NCBI GenBank assembly: GCA_025462885.1
Contig: JAOAPN010000016.1
Span: 248,001-312,000 of the forward strand
Length of the DNA stretch: 64,000 nt
DNA from: Acidobacteriaceae bacterium
GTDB lineage: Bacteria > Acidobacteriota > Terriglobia > Terriglobales > Acidobacteriaceae
Reading direction: 5' to 3'
Part shown: one piece after another, positions 34,518 to 43,638 of the stretch
Layout: the number at the start of each line of letters is the position of its first letter
Position numbering within the stretch: position 1 is the stretch's first letter
The notes under the pieces: generated by a model
Told to the model about the DNA's origin: nothing
The model's input: the letters and a program-made list of their open reading frames with translations, nothing else
Database searches by the model: none
Translations under genes and position numbers: made by a program

Positions 34518-35282
34518 ATGAAGACCACAGGCAACACCATTCTAATTACCGGCGGAGGATCGGGTATCGGACGCGGCCTCGCTGAAGCATTTCATCAACT
34601 CGGCAATATTGTAATCATCGCCGGCCGCCGTGAATCGGTCCTGCGGCAGACGGCAGCGGCCAATCCCGGGATGGAATACATCACGCTCGACACCGCCAAT
34701 CTCGATAGCATCACGCGCGCCGCGAGCGAACTGAAGGGCCGTTTCCCGAAGCTCGACGTCGTCATCAACAACGCGGGCATGCAGCACGTTCTAGACTTCG
34801 CGAACGAAGAGGATGCGGCGTTCGATGCGACCGTCCTCACCCAGGAAGTCGACACGAACATCAATGGAATTCTCCGCATGACCACGGCCTTCCTTCCGCA
34901 ACTGCAGCAGCAGGCTGAAGCCACACTGATCAACGTATCCTCCGGCCTGGCCTTTGTCCCGATGGCGCGGTATCCCGTGTACTGCGCCACGAAAGCCTTC
35001 GTCCACTCCTTCACGATGTCCTTGCGGCGTCAACTGGCAGGAACCAGCGTAAAAGTTCTTGAACTGGCTCCGCCGTGGGTGAAGACCGATCTCGACGCAG
35101 CGCATACCGCTCCTGCGGCTCACGAAGGAATGAGCCCGATGCCCCTGGACGCTTTCATCACTGCCGCGATGGAAGAGCTTGCCTCGGACGAGGTCGAACT
35201 GAAGGTTGCCGGAGCGAAGTATCTCTACGCGGGAGGCATCAGCGAGAAGCTGTACCCAACCTTCGAGCAGATCAACCACTAA
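34518..35282 (+). CDS. Short-chain dehydrogenase/reductase (DltE-like, COG3967)
   Basis: 254 residues. Nucleotide-binding TGGGSGIG near 11-18, NNAG (86-89) and the catalytic Ser-Tyr-Lys (NVSSG; YPVYCATKAF). Length and the C-terminal YLYAGGISEKLYPTF match the DltE group of NAD(P)-dependent oxidoreductases. The ribosome binding site AGGAGATTCACC is strong. Probable target of the divergent HxlR regulator; substrate unknown. Confidence 0.93.
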   Translation: MKTTGNTILITGGGSGIGRGLAEAFHQLGNIVIIAGRRESVLRQTAAANPGMEYITLDTANLDSITRAASELKGRFPKLDVVINNAGMQHVLDFANEEDAAFDATVLTQEVDTNINGILRMTTAFLPQLQQQAEATLINVSSGLAFVPMARYPVYCATKAFVHSFTMSLRRQLAGTSVKVLELAPPWVKTDLDAAHTAPAAHEGMSPMPLDAFITAAMEELASDEVELKVAGAKYLYAGGISEKLYPTFEQINH

Positions 35283-35320
35283 CTCCGAATCCCGAAGACA
35301 CGTTCGCTCCGAAAAACAAT

Positions 35321-35348
35321 AACGTCCCTGCCGGGTGGCAGGGACGTT
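35321..35348. terminator. Perfect 12-bp terminator hairpin between convergent genes
   Basis: AACGTCCCTGCC pairs exactly with GGCAGGGACGTT around a GGGT loop. The minus strand continues with ATTGTTTTTC, so it most clearly ends the acidic-protein gene, while the plus strand may still stop the dehydrogenase transcript. Confidence 0.85.
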
Positions 35349-35367
35349 GTTAAACAATCACCCAAAG

Positions 35368-35586
35368 TTAGACCTTGAGGGGCTCTTCATCCGGGTCGAC
35401 GTCTACGTCTATGTCGTCATCCTCGTCCTCGTCATCTTCGTCCTCTACCGCCGTGGCCGAGTCGAGGACTTCGCTGCTGGCGTGCTCGGTCGGATTGCTC
35501 GCGGTGCTGTCGAAGGTCGCCGTCGAATCCGGTCCGATGGAACGAATCGGATCTTCAAACTCTGTACTCTGGTTCGTAGTTTGCAT
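35368..35586 (-). CDS. Very acidic small protein, 72 residues
   Basis: A perfect ribosome binding site (AGGAGG, four bases before ATG 35586) marks the true start. The frame remains open up to 35730, but that extension lacks support. The protein has a Ser/Thr/Glu-rich first half and a tail of almost only Asp and Glu (EDEDDEDEDDDIDVDVDPDEE), likely disordered. No family is known to me. A long frame on the opposite strand is a shadow of the acidic tail. It could be a DNA-mimic, a metal- or cation-binding protein, or a chaperone-like tail; none can be shown. Confidence 0.7.
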   Translation of the reverse strand: MQTTNQSTEFEDPIRSIGPDSTATFDSTASNPTEHASSEVLDSATAVEDEDDEDEDDDIDVDVDPDEEPLKV

Positions 35587-35814
35587 GGTGCCTCCTGGGG
35601 TTGAATCGATTTCGATTTCAAGGTCGCGCTCTCGTCTTATGCCCGTAGGATGCAGATCGGCCTCTGTCGTTCCGGTCGGTCGCGCACTTTTTATCTTCGC
35701 TGTCACATCCCACGCAAGCCAGATCCGCATACTCTGATCGCCCTACGATTTCCTCACCTTCGATGCCATCCCACAACGAACCGCGTTATGCTCTGGGGAG
35801 AAGGAAATACGAAT

Positions 35815-37299
35815 ATGCTCGAGATCCTTATCGCCCTTACCGCGGTCACTTTAGTCGCCGTGATCGTCCTGCTGGTTCGCAAGCCTGCGATGCCGATGCA
35901 GGATCCCCGGCTGGCGCAGCTTCTGGATACTTTGCCGGCGCAGCTTACGCGGCTCGATGCACGGTCCGAATCGCTCGATGGCAGTGTCCGGACCTCGATG
36001 ACGCAGCTTCGCACCGATCTGGCGGAGGAGTCTCGCCGTACCCGTGAGGCGACGGATACGGCGTTCGCCGCGCTGCGGACCGAAATCACTTCGAACATCG
36101 CGGAGTTGAGCGGCCTGCTGCAAACCGGGCTAAGTGGCTTCCGCGAGGACAATAAGGCATCCGATAACCTTCTCCGCGCGGCCGTTCTGGAGCAGATGAG
36201 TGTGCTCAGTCAACGACTTACGGCCTTCACCTCCGAGACGACGCAGCAGCATACGCATCTTCGGGAGGCGCTGAACTCCCGGCTGATCGAACTCACGACC
36301 AGCAATACCGAGCATCAGAGCCAGCTTCGAACAGCGATCGAGGCTCGACTCGATGCGCTGAACACCACCAATGCAGCAAAACTGGAAGAGATGCGGCAGA
36401 CCGTGGACGAGAAGCTGCACGCTACGCTGCAGACCCGGCTGACGGAGTCCTTCGGCCAGGTGACGGATCAGCTTACGAAGGTTCACTCGGGACTGGGGGA
36501 GATGACGCGTCTGTCCGAGGGCGTCAACGACCTTTCCCGCATCTTCTCGAACGTGAAATCGCGGGGCGGGTTCGCCGAGGTTCAACTTGGGATGCTGCTG
36601 GAGCAGATGCTGGCACCCAGCCAGTTCGTCCGCAATGCGAAGGTTCGGCCGAATAGCCAGGAGGTGGTGGAGTTCGCGGTGCGGTTCCCGGGCCACTCCG
36701 GTGAGACGCTGCTTCCGATCGACGCCAAGTTTCCGCGCGAGGACTGGGAGAGGCTTGAGGCGGCTTATGAATCCAACGATCCGGCGCTGCTGGCAACTGC
36801 CGGCAAGGCGTTCGAGTCTGCGATTCGCACCGAAGGCGACCGCATCTGCAAGAAGTACATCAATCCGCCGGTGACGACGCCGCACGCGATCATGTTTTTG
36901 CCGACCGAAGGGCTCTACGCGGAGGTGATGCGGCGCGATGCATTGCAGGCGGAGATCCAGTCCAAGTGCCAGGTTACGATTGCGGGGCCAAGCACCTTGT
37001 CGGCGATTCTTACCAGCTTCCAGATGGGATTCCATATGCTGGCGATCCAGGAGAAAGGCGACGAGGTGTGGAAGGTGCTTGCTGCCACCAAGACTGAGTT
37101 CGGCAAGTTCGGGACGCTGATGGCCAAGATGGAAGACCAGGTAGGAACGGTGCAGAACACGATCCAGAAACTGGGTGTCCGGACGCGTGCCATCGACCGT
37201 ACGTTGCGCGAGGTCAGTGAGACCGGAGCCACGCCTGGCAATGTGCTGAGTTTCGATGGGGTTGCACCGCTGCTGGCTGCTGCAGGGGATGAGGAATAG
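35815..37299 (+). CDS. rmuC: DNA recombination protein RmuC
   Basis: 494 residues from ATG 35815, chosen because GAAGG lies upstream and the protein then begins with the expected membrane anchor (LEILIALTAVTLVAVIVLLV). A long coiled coil (about 40-250) is followed by the RmuC core with RGGFAEVQLGMLLEQML, LPIDAKFPREDWERL, ITPPVTTPHAIMFLPTEGLY-type segments and GPSTLSAILTSFQMGF. RmuC limits recombination at inverted repeats and has a predicted nuclease-like fold. The frame extends upstream to 35650 without support. Confidence 0.94.
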   Translation: MLEILIALTAVTLVAVIVLLVRKPAMPMQDPRLAQLLDTLPAQLTRLDARSESLDGSVRTSMTQLRTDLAEESRRTREATDTAFAALRTEITSNIAELSGLLQTGLSGFREDNKASDNLLRAAVLEQMSVLSQRLTAFTSETTQQHTHLREALNSRLIELTTSNTEHQSQLRTAIEARLDALNTTNAAKLEEMRQTVDEKLHATLQTRLTESFGQVTDQLTKVHSGLGEMTRLSEGVNDLSRIFSNVKSRGGFAEVQLGMLLEQMLAPSQFVRNAKVRPNSQEVVEFAVRFPGHSGETLLPIDAKFPREDWERLEAAYESNDPALLATAGKAFESAIRTEGDRICKKYINPPVTTPHAIMFLPTEGLYAEVMRRDALQAEIQSKCQVTIAGPSTLSAILTSFQMGFHMLAIQEKGDEVWKVLAATKTEFGKFGTLMAKMEDQVGTVQNTIQKLGVRTRAIDRTLREVSETGATPGNVLSFDGVAPLLAAAGDEE

Positions 37300-37432
37300 C
37301 AGGGGTTAGTACGAATAACGACAAAAGCAACGCGGATACAGGCTCCCTTTCCTTCGCCGATCTACTAATGCGCTTTTCATCCTTGAGAACGCCTTGTAGG
37401 TTGTACCCGGCAACTTGTACTCTGCACAGGCC

Positions 37433-39004
37433 ATGCCGATCAGCCGCCGCAGCCTCCTTAACGCCGTTGCTCTCGCCTCCGCTGCCTCTCTCACGCGGCG
37501 GGGTTTTTCCCTGGTGGGAGATGAGCAGGACCCGGATCGTCCGGCGGTCCATCTGCTGCCGGCACGCAACTGGATCAACGACCCTTGCGCGCCGCTCTTC
37601 TACAAGGGCAAATATCACATGTTTCACCAGTACAACCCCCATGCGGCGGTCTGGGGAGATATGCACTGGGCCCATGCCACCAGTCCGGATATGGTGCACT
37701 GGACGCGCCAGCCGGTCGCCTTCGCCCCAACGCCCGGCGGGGCGGATGCGCAGGGGTGCTTCACCGGATCGGCGCTGCTCCACGAGGGGCGGCCAGCCAT
37801 TATCTATACGGGAGTGCTTACGGTTCCCCGCGAGCAGGCGACACTCGCGGACGGCAATAACATCTTCCGCGAGTCACAGATTCTTGCCTTGCCTGTTGAC
37901 GACTCCCTGAACACCTGGACCAAGCATGCCCAACCTGTAATCCCTGCCCCGCCCGCCGGAATGAAGGTTACGGGGTTCCGCGACCCGACCCCCTTCCGGC
38001 TGCGCGGCAGGCAGTACCTGCTCATCGGGTCCGGCGAAGCGGACAAGGGCGGCATGCTGCTGCTTTACCGTGCGGTGCGATCTGCCAGCGGCGAGGACGA
38101 CCTGACGCGATGGGAGTACCTGCATCCTCTGCTGGAGGGGCAGTCGTCCGGCGAACAGGGGACAAACCCGGTCAATACGGGCAAGATGTGGGAGTGCCCG
38201 GACTTCTTCTCCCTGGGGGCCGACGGCAAGGAGGACGAGTCCGGCCCATGGGTACTGATCTACTCCACGCGAGGCAAGACACCGTGGCACTCCGGGACCC
38301 TGGATCCCGAGACGCTGCGCTTCCATCCGAAGAAGTCCGGCCAGCTCGACTACGGCGGGGATGGCAACCCCGGCACGTTCTACGCTCCGAAGACCCAGCT
38401 CGATGCGCATGGAAACCGCATTCTGTGGGGCTGGCTGCCGGAGACGCGTCCCCAGGCCGACTACGTCCGCGCCGGGTGGTCGGGCATGATCTCGCTGCCG
38501 CGACGGATGTACCTGAACAACGGCGACCTCCACATGGAGCCGGCGGCGGCGACCCAGTTCCTTCGCGGGGCGGCCAACTCCACCGCCAACCGACTGGGCA
38601 ATAGTTGCCAGGAGTTCTCCTGCGTTCTGCAGGCCGCCGACTCCGGGGCGCCGACGCCGTACCGACTGACGGACGCCTTCGGACCGGTGCTGGAGATCCG
38701 GTCCAGTCCATCCCAGGATCCGCGAACGATTCTGCTCAGCGCGATGCGGGATGGGGATCAGGCGGTAGAGATCAAAATTCCGGAGCGGCTCCCCGCACAG
38801 GCGGGGCTTCATCTCTTCGTGGATCACTCCGTTCTGGAGATCTTTATTGATAGCCGCTTCTGTATTACGCGCCGCTTCTACAACGCTACCGGTCTGCCTT
38901 ATGCTCGCAACCCCAATCAACCCATTGCGACCCTGACGCTGCCCGGTCCGTGCCGCATTGTCCGGGCTCAATCCTTCTCCCTCAAACCTATTCGAATCAC
39001 ATAG
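37433..39004 (+). CDS. Glycoside hydrolase family 32 (fructan hydrolase, Tat-exported)
   Basis: 523 residues. A twin-arginine leader (ISRRSLLNAVALASAASL) directs export. The five-bladed propeller carries WINDPCAP with the nucleophile D50 (usual WMNDPNG; Asn-Gly are replaced by Cys-Ala), FRDP with the stabiliser D184, and the acid-base E254 in WECPDFF. A C-terminal beta-sandwich with HLFVDHSVLEIFID ends the protein. Expected to release fructose from levan, inulin or sucrose. The ATG at 37433 is preferred to a TTG at 37415. Lies between rmuC and acpP with no partner genes adjacent. Confidence 0.92.
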   Translation: MPISRRSLLNAVALASAASLTRRGFSLVGDEQDPDRPAVHLLPARNWINDPCAPLFYKGKYHMFHQYNPHAAVWGDMHWAHATSPDMVHWTRQPVAFAPTPGGADAQGCFTGSALLHEGRPAIIYTGVLTVPREQATLADGNNIFRESQILALPVDDSLNTWTKHAQPVIPAPPAGMKVTGFRDPTPFRLRGRQYLLIGSGEADKGGMLLLYRAVRSASGEDDLTRWEYLHPLLEGQSSGEQGTNPVNTGKMWECPDFFSLGADGKEDESGPWVLIYSTRGKTPWHSGTLDPETLRFHPKKSGQLDYGGDGNPGTFYAPKTQLDAHGNRILWGWLPETRPQADYVRAGWSGMISLPRRMYLNNGDLHMEPAAATQFLRGAANSTANRLGNSCQEFSCVLQAADSGAPTPYRLTDAFGPVLEIRSSPSQDPRTILLSAMRDGDQAVEIKIPERLPAQAGLHLFVDHSVLEIFIDSRFCITRRFYNATGLPYARNPNQPIATLTLPGPCRIVRAQSFSLKPIRIT

Positions 39005-39229
39005 CTCGGGTGGCTCGCTTCACACGCTGGCCCACACTTTGCTTTACACTCAGAGGGGCGCTCGGTATCCTTGAGACTTGATCCCAGCGACTTGGCATAG
39101 CGCCAATCGGGACCCGCACTACGTGGCTTTCGGGCAGGGCAGCGATACGTTCCTCGCGGAGCACCGCAGCATCCAACATTTTGATTTTGGCCCTACAAGA
39201 TCTAACAGATTCACCCCTAGGAGACGCAC

Positions 39230-39475
39230 ATGGCAGCAGTAGACGAGAAGGTAAAACAGATTATTGTCGAGCAGCTTCAGGTCGATGAGGCCGAAGTGAC
39301 CCCCGGCGCAAGCTTTCAGGAAGACCTCGGCGCTGACTCTCTCGACGTAGTCGAACTCGTCATGCAGTTCGAGGAAGCCTTCGACATCCAGATCCCCGAT
39401 GAGGATGCGGAGAAGATCAAGACCGTCAAGGATGCTGTCGACTACATCGAAAAGAATCAGAAGGCGGCCAAGTAA
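39230..39475 (+). CDS. acpP: Acyl carrier protein
   Basis: 81 residues. Carries growing fatty acids on phosphopantetheine attached to S37 in the DSL motif (GADSLDVVELVM). AGGAGACGCAC gives a strong ribosome binding site. It is followed by fabF after 2 bases, the standard acpP-fabF pair. Confidence 0.97.
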   Translation: MAAVDEKVKQIIVEQLQVDEAEVTPGASFQEDLGADSLDVVELVMQFEEAFDIQIPDEDAEKIKTVKDAVDYIEKNQKAAK

Positions 39476-39477
39476 CG

Positions 39478-40752
39478 ATGTCTCAGCAGAATCCGGAACA
39501 GTACCAACGGAGGCGCGTCGTCGTCACCGGCATCGGCCTGCTGTGCGGTGTCGGTAAAACCGTCCCCGAAGTCTGGGCCGGACTTCTCGCCGGCAAGAGC
39601 GGCATGGCGGAGATCAAGGCATTCGATCTTACCGGCCATTCCGTTCGCTTCGCCGCTGAGGTGAAGGACTTCGATGCCCTCCTCTTCGTTGAGAAGAAGG
39701 AATCCCGCAAGATGGGCCGCTTCATCCACTTTGCCCTGGCCGCTGCGGCCGAGGCGATGGCTCACTCCGGCCTGATCATCGACGAGACCAACCGCGACCG
39801 CTTCGGAGTTCACATCGGCTCCGGCATCGGCGGTTTCGACGTGATCGAACGCGAACACTCGGCCATGCTGGCCGGTGGGCCGCGCAAGATCTCACCCTTC
39901 TTCATTCCCGGCTCCATCGTCAATCTTGCTGCCGGGCATGTCTCCATCAAGTACAACGCGCGTGGACCGAACGAAGCCACCGCGACTGCCTGCACCTCGA
40001 GCGCGCACTCCATCGGCGATGCCTTCCGCATCATCGAGCGCGGCGATGCCGATGCCATGATCGCCGGAGGCACTGAAGCCGCCATTACCCCCATGGGTGT
40101 CGGTGGATTCGCCGCGATGAAGGCTCTTTCGACCCGCAATGAAGACCCCGAACGCGCCTGCCGTCCGTGGGACAAGGATCGTGACGGATTCGTTGTCGGC
40201 GAAGGTGCCGGAATCCTGATTATGGAAGAGCTGGAGTTCGCCAAGGCCCGTGGTGCGAAGATCCTCGCTGAAGTGATCGGCTACGGCATGTCCGCCGACG
40301 CCTTCCACATGACCGGCATGGCTCCCGAAGGCGAAGGCTGCTTCCGTGCGATGACCGCTGCGATGAAGGTCGCCGGAATCACGCCGGACCAGATCGACTA
40401 CGTGAATGCCCACGCGACCTCGACGCCGCTTGGAGATGCAATGGAATCCAAGGCCATCGAGAACGTCTTCGGCGAACGCGCGCTGGATCATGAACTGCTC
40501 GTCTCCTCCACCAAGTCCATGACCGGCCACCTGCTGGGTGGAGCCGGCGGGCTCGAAGCCGGCATCACCATCATGGCCATGCTGGAGCAGATCGCGCCGC
40601 CCACGATGAATATCGTGGAACTCGACCCCCAGTGCCGTCTGAACTACGTCCCGAACGAACCGAAGAAAGCGAAGATCGACTACGCACTTTCGAACTCGTT
40701 CGGTTTCGGAGGAACGAACGGCTCGCTGGTCTTCAAGCGCTGGACCGAATAA
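39478..40752 (+). CDS. fabF: 3-oxoacyl-ACP synthase II
   Basis: 424 residues. Condenses malonyl-ACP with acyl-ACP in fatty-acid elongation. The catalytic triad is C172 (TACTSSAHS), H312 (NAHATSTPLGD) and H351 (SMTGHLLGGAGG); the C-terminal NSFGFGGTNGSLVF is a hallmark. It starts 2 bases after acpP and ends at a terminator at 40774-40804. Confidence 0.97.
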   Translation: MSQQNPEQYQRRRVVVTGIGLLCGVGKTVPEVWAGLLAGKSGMAEIKAFDLTGHSVRFAAEVKDFDALLFVEKKESRKMGRFIHFALAAAAEAMAHSGLIIDETNRDRFGVHIGSGIGGFDVIEREHSAMLAGGPRKISPFFIPGSIVNLAAGHVSIKYNARGPNEATATACTSSAHSIGDAFRIIERGDADAMIAGGTEAAITPMGVGGFAAMKALSTRNEDPERACRPWDKDRDGFVVGEGAGILIMEELEFAKARGAKILAEVIGYGMSADAFHMTGMAPEGEGCFRAMTAAMKVAGITPDQIDYVNAHATSTPLGDAMESKAIENVFGERALDHELLVSSTKSMTGHLLGGAGGLEAGITIMAMLEQIAPPTMNIVELDPQCRLNYVPNEPKKAKIDYALSNSFGFGGTNGSLVFKRWTE

Positions 40753-40773
40753 GCAACGGCTTTTGCTACATAC

Positions 40774-40804
40774 AGAAAGGCATGGCTTACGCCATGCCTT
40801 TTCT
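40774..40804 (+). terminator. Terminator of fabF, built on a GGCATGGC palindrome
   Basis: AGAAAGGCATGGC pairs with GCCATGCCTTTTCT around a TTAC loop, with T-rich sequence in the descending arm. Its core palindrome is identical to one in the REP-like cluster at 30133-30152. Confidence 0.8.
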
Positions 40805-40863
40805 GCTTAAATCCCCCAGGCGACTGCTCGACAGTTTATAAAGGTTCACCGGAGAACCCGCCC

Positions 40864-42366
40864 ATGAAACTGTTGTCCACCCTGTCCCTGGTTGTCACCG
40901 CCGCACTTGTTACCCTTTCCGCGAACGCTGAGGTCAAGCTGCCGCAGGTCTTCTCCAGCCATATGGTGCTGCAGCGCGATATGCCTATCCATGTCTGGGG
41001 CGATGCCGCTGCGGGCGAGCAGGTCTCAGTCGCCCTCCGCAACACGAGTGCCACTGCCACGGCAGACGCACTCGGGCGCTGGAGTCTCTACCTGCCAGCG
41101 CAGCCTGCGGGAGGTCCGTTTACCCTCGCGGTCCACGGCTCCAACGCGGTGGAGTTGCAGGACATTCTCATCGGCGACCTGTGGCTCGCTTCAGGCCAGT
41201 CCAACATGGAGATGCCGCTCGCCGGCTTCAACCCGACCACTCCGATCAAGGACTCGGAGAAAGAGATCGCGGCAGCCAATTATCCGCAGATCCGGCTGCT
41301 GCATGTCGAAAAAGACTCCTCGGAGTATCCGCTGGAAGACTTCAAAGCCGTCACTGGATGGTCCGTGTGCTCTCCCGATGCTGCCCGTAAGTTTTCAGCA
41401 GTTGCATACTTCTTTGCGCGGTCGCTGCAGCAGAAGCAACACGTTCCCATCGGGCTGATCGATTCCACCTGGGGCGGCACTCCCGCGGAGGCCTGGACCA
41501 GCCTGGATGCGCTGAGTTCAAACGCTGCGCTGATGCCAGTCTTCGCCGCGCGCGCCGAGGCGATGGACCACCAGGCTGCGGGCCAGCGCTCCGACCGCCT
41601 CGACGCCGAAGCCAAGGTGCAGGGCAAGTCAGTGCCTGTTCGTCCCTGGCATCCGAATCCCGTATCGTGGCGGCCTGCCGGCTTGTTCAATGCGATGATC
41701 GCTCCGATCACGCCGCTGCCGATTCGCGGCGTCATCTGGTACCAGGGAGAGTCCAATGCCAACCCGCAGATGGTCAACCTCTACAGCCGCCTCTTTCCCG
41801 CGATGATCGAAGATTGGCGGGTCCAGTGGCACCAGCCGGAGTTGCCATTCCTCTTTGTGCAGATCTCCGCCTACGCCGCCAATCCAGCGGATAACTGGGG
41901 CATCCTGCGCGACGCCCAGCGGCGGACCCTTCAACTCAGCAATACCGGCATGGCCGTCACCATCGACATTGGCGAAGAGCACAATATCCACCCGGCAAAC
42001 AAGCAGGATGTAGGCGAACGTCTCTCGCTGCTGGCTCGCGGCATTGCTTACAAGGAGAAGCTCGTCTCCTCCGGGCCGCTGTTCCGGTATGCCTATCCGG
42101 ACCACGGGGCGATGCATGTGTGGTTCGACAATGCTGCCGGTCTCAAGGCTCAAAACGGCGCGCTACAGGGCTTCGAGATCGCGGCCGCCGATGGAGTCTT
42201 TGTACCCGCGACCGCAGCGATTGAGGCGGATAGCCTCAGCGTGTCCAGCCCCACCGTGCCCGAGCCCCGTTACGTCCGTTATGCGTGGACGAACTTCCCG
42301 CGAGCGAACCTGTTCAATGCAGCAGGCCTTCCTGCGTCGCCGTTTACTTCCTATCCCGTTCCATAA
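40864..42366 (+). CDS. Sialate O-acetylesterase-like esterase (SASA family)
   Basis: 500 residues with a signal peptide (1-22). Begins LPQVFSSHMVLQRDMPIHVWGDA, then an N-terminal beta domain and an SGNH-type esterase core with GQSNMEMP (nucleophile S113) and later WYQGESNAN; the catalytic His lies in IGEEHNIHPANKQDVGERL. Removes acetyl groups from sialic acids or plant polysaccharides such as acetyl-xylan. Fits the polysaccharide-related GH32 and GH31 genes nearby. Confidence 0.92.
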   Translation: MKLLSTLSLVVTAALVTLSANAEVKLPQVFSSHMVLQRDMPIHVWGDAAAGEQVSVALRNTSATATADALGRWSLYLPAQPAGGPFTLAVHGSNAVELQDILIGDLWLASGQSNMEMPLAGFNPTTPIKDSEKEIAAANYPQIRLLHVEKDSSEYPLEDFKAVTGWSVCSPDAARKFSAVAYFFARSLQQKQHVPIGLIDSTWGGTPAEAWTSLDALSSNAALMPVFAARAEAMDHQAAGQRSDRLDAEAKVQGKSVPVRPWHPNPVSWRPAGLFNAMIAPITPLPIRGVIWYQGESNANPQMVNLYSRLFPAMIEDWRVQWHQPELPFLFVQISAYAANPADNWGILRDAQRRTLQLSNTGMAVTIDIGEEHNIHPANKQDVGERLSLLARGIAYKEKLVSSGPLFRYAYPDHGAMHVWFDNAAGLKAQNGALQGFEIAAADGVFVPATAAIEADSLSVSSPTVPEPRYVRYAWTNFPRANLFNAAGLPASPFTSYPVP

Positions 42367-42369
42367 CGT

Positions 42370-43638
42370 CTACATCAGGGGCTGGGTCATCCGCCACGGC
42401 GAGACAGTGCTCCAGCCCTGCAGCTCTTTCGCGGCCCATGCGTTGCTCTTGTCCTTATGGCATGAGGTGCAAGGATTCGGAACGCCGTTCTGTTCGGTTA
42501 GCGCCGGAGTTATAAAGCGGAAGGTGTGGGCGGAGACGAAGTTCTCCTTGATGGTCGTTTCAATCTTCGGCATGTGGCAGGCGACGCATTCACTGCCCGG
42601 GCTGCCTTCGGCGTGGTGCGTGTGCTCCGCTACAGTACCGCGCAACCCGGCAAGGTTTTCCTCGGACTTCGCGTGGCACTTCAGACAGACCTGGTTCCCC
42701 ACCGCGATGAGGTTGGACTTGTTCTCGTTGCTATGGACCTCGTGGCAATCGAAGCAACGTAACCCGCGGTGATACATAGTGCTTTGGATGAAATCGTTCC
42801 CCTGCATGCGGTTCTTGTGCCCGGTCAGATCGGCATACTGGTAGAAGTTGGTGGTGCCTATCTTCAGGTCTTCGAGCTTCCAGTACTTCGCAAGGCTCTC
42901 TCCAGGAGTAAAGCCTACCGGCCAGTCGTAGTGCTTGCCGCCCGCATTGTTGAAACCCGCGCCTTCGATGGGCTGGCCCTGGCTATGGCACTGGATGCAG
43001 GTATCGTTGGCCCGCACCGCGTCGAGCGTCTCGGGATTCACTATGTTCGTCCGGGTGGGATGCGCGACGTGTTCGCTGCCTGGGCCATGACACTTCTCGC
43101 AGCCGACGTTCCATTCCGTCACCTTCCTGGTGGCGACGTTGTAGTTGACGCTGTGACATCCGTCGCAGAGCGGGCCGGTAGGGCGCTCTTCATTGGTCTG
43201 GCCATAGAAGGGGATCCACCAATCGGTCCCGGCCTCCACGTGATACGGCAGCCAGCGCTTCTTTGCTACATCCCATTGCGCGGCCTGAACGAAATAGTCG
43301 TCTCCGAGCTTGGTGAAAAAGCGCTGCTTCCAGCGACTCCCATAGACGAAGGCCACATCCTTCATGGAAAACTTCACCAGCGGGTCAGACTTGCTGAAGT
43401 CCGCGAGCACTGCATCCGGATGTTCTTTCGGATCGCTTACGACGCGCGCCATGCGGGTCTGCTTCCAGCCGTCATAGGCCTCGATGTGGCAACTCCGGCA
43501 GTTCGCTGAACCAACATACGTGGCGCCTTTGGGTGCCTGCGCTGCAGCACTGTGCGAAGCCCATAGCGCCAGAATGAGCACGGTGATGTATCCGGGCCGC
43601 ATCCGTTTCCCCGACTGTCGCAGTGGGGTGAGGCTCAT
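42370..43638 (-). CDS. Octahaem c-type cytochrome
   Basis: 422 residues. A signal peptide (about 12-34, ending SAAAQ) precedes eight CxxCH motifs in order: CRSCH, CDGCH, CEKCH, CIQCH, CFDCH, CLKCH, CVACH and CTSCH. The pattern resembles cytochrome c554/NapC-NrfA-like or octahaem reductase families; periplasmic electron transfer or a reductase is inferred. The start at 43638 overlaps the stop of the YIP1 gene by 4 bases (ATGA). It has no CxxCK active site, so a nitrite reductase of the NrfA type is unlikely. Confidence 0.88.
   Translation of the reverse strand: MSLTPLRQSGKRMRPGYITVLILALWASHSAAAQAPKGATYVGSANCRSCHIEAYDGWKQTRMARVVSDPKEHPDAVLADFSKSDPLVKFSMKDVAFVYGSRWKQRFFTKLGDDYFVQAAQWDVAKKRWLPYHVEAGTDWWIPFYGQTNEERPTGPLCDGCHSVNYNVATRKVTEWNVGCEKCHGPGSEHVAHPTRTNIVNPETLDAVRANDTCIQCHSQGQPIEGAGFNNAGGKHYDWPVGFTPGESLAKYWKLEDLKIGTTNFYQYADLTGHKNRMQGNDFIQSTMYHRGLRCFDCHEVHSNENKSNLIAVGNQVCLKCHAKSEENLAGLRGTVAEHTHHAEGSPGSECVACHMPKIETTIKENFVSAHTFRFITPALTEQNGVPNPCTSCHKDKSNAWAAKELQGWSTVSPWRMTQPLM

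Noticed and set aside
35375..35737. Plus-strand Ser-rich frame opposite the acidic protein
   Set aside because: It is the antisense of the Asp/Glu codons and lacks a ribosome binding site, whereas the minus-strand gene has a perfect one.
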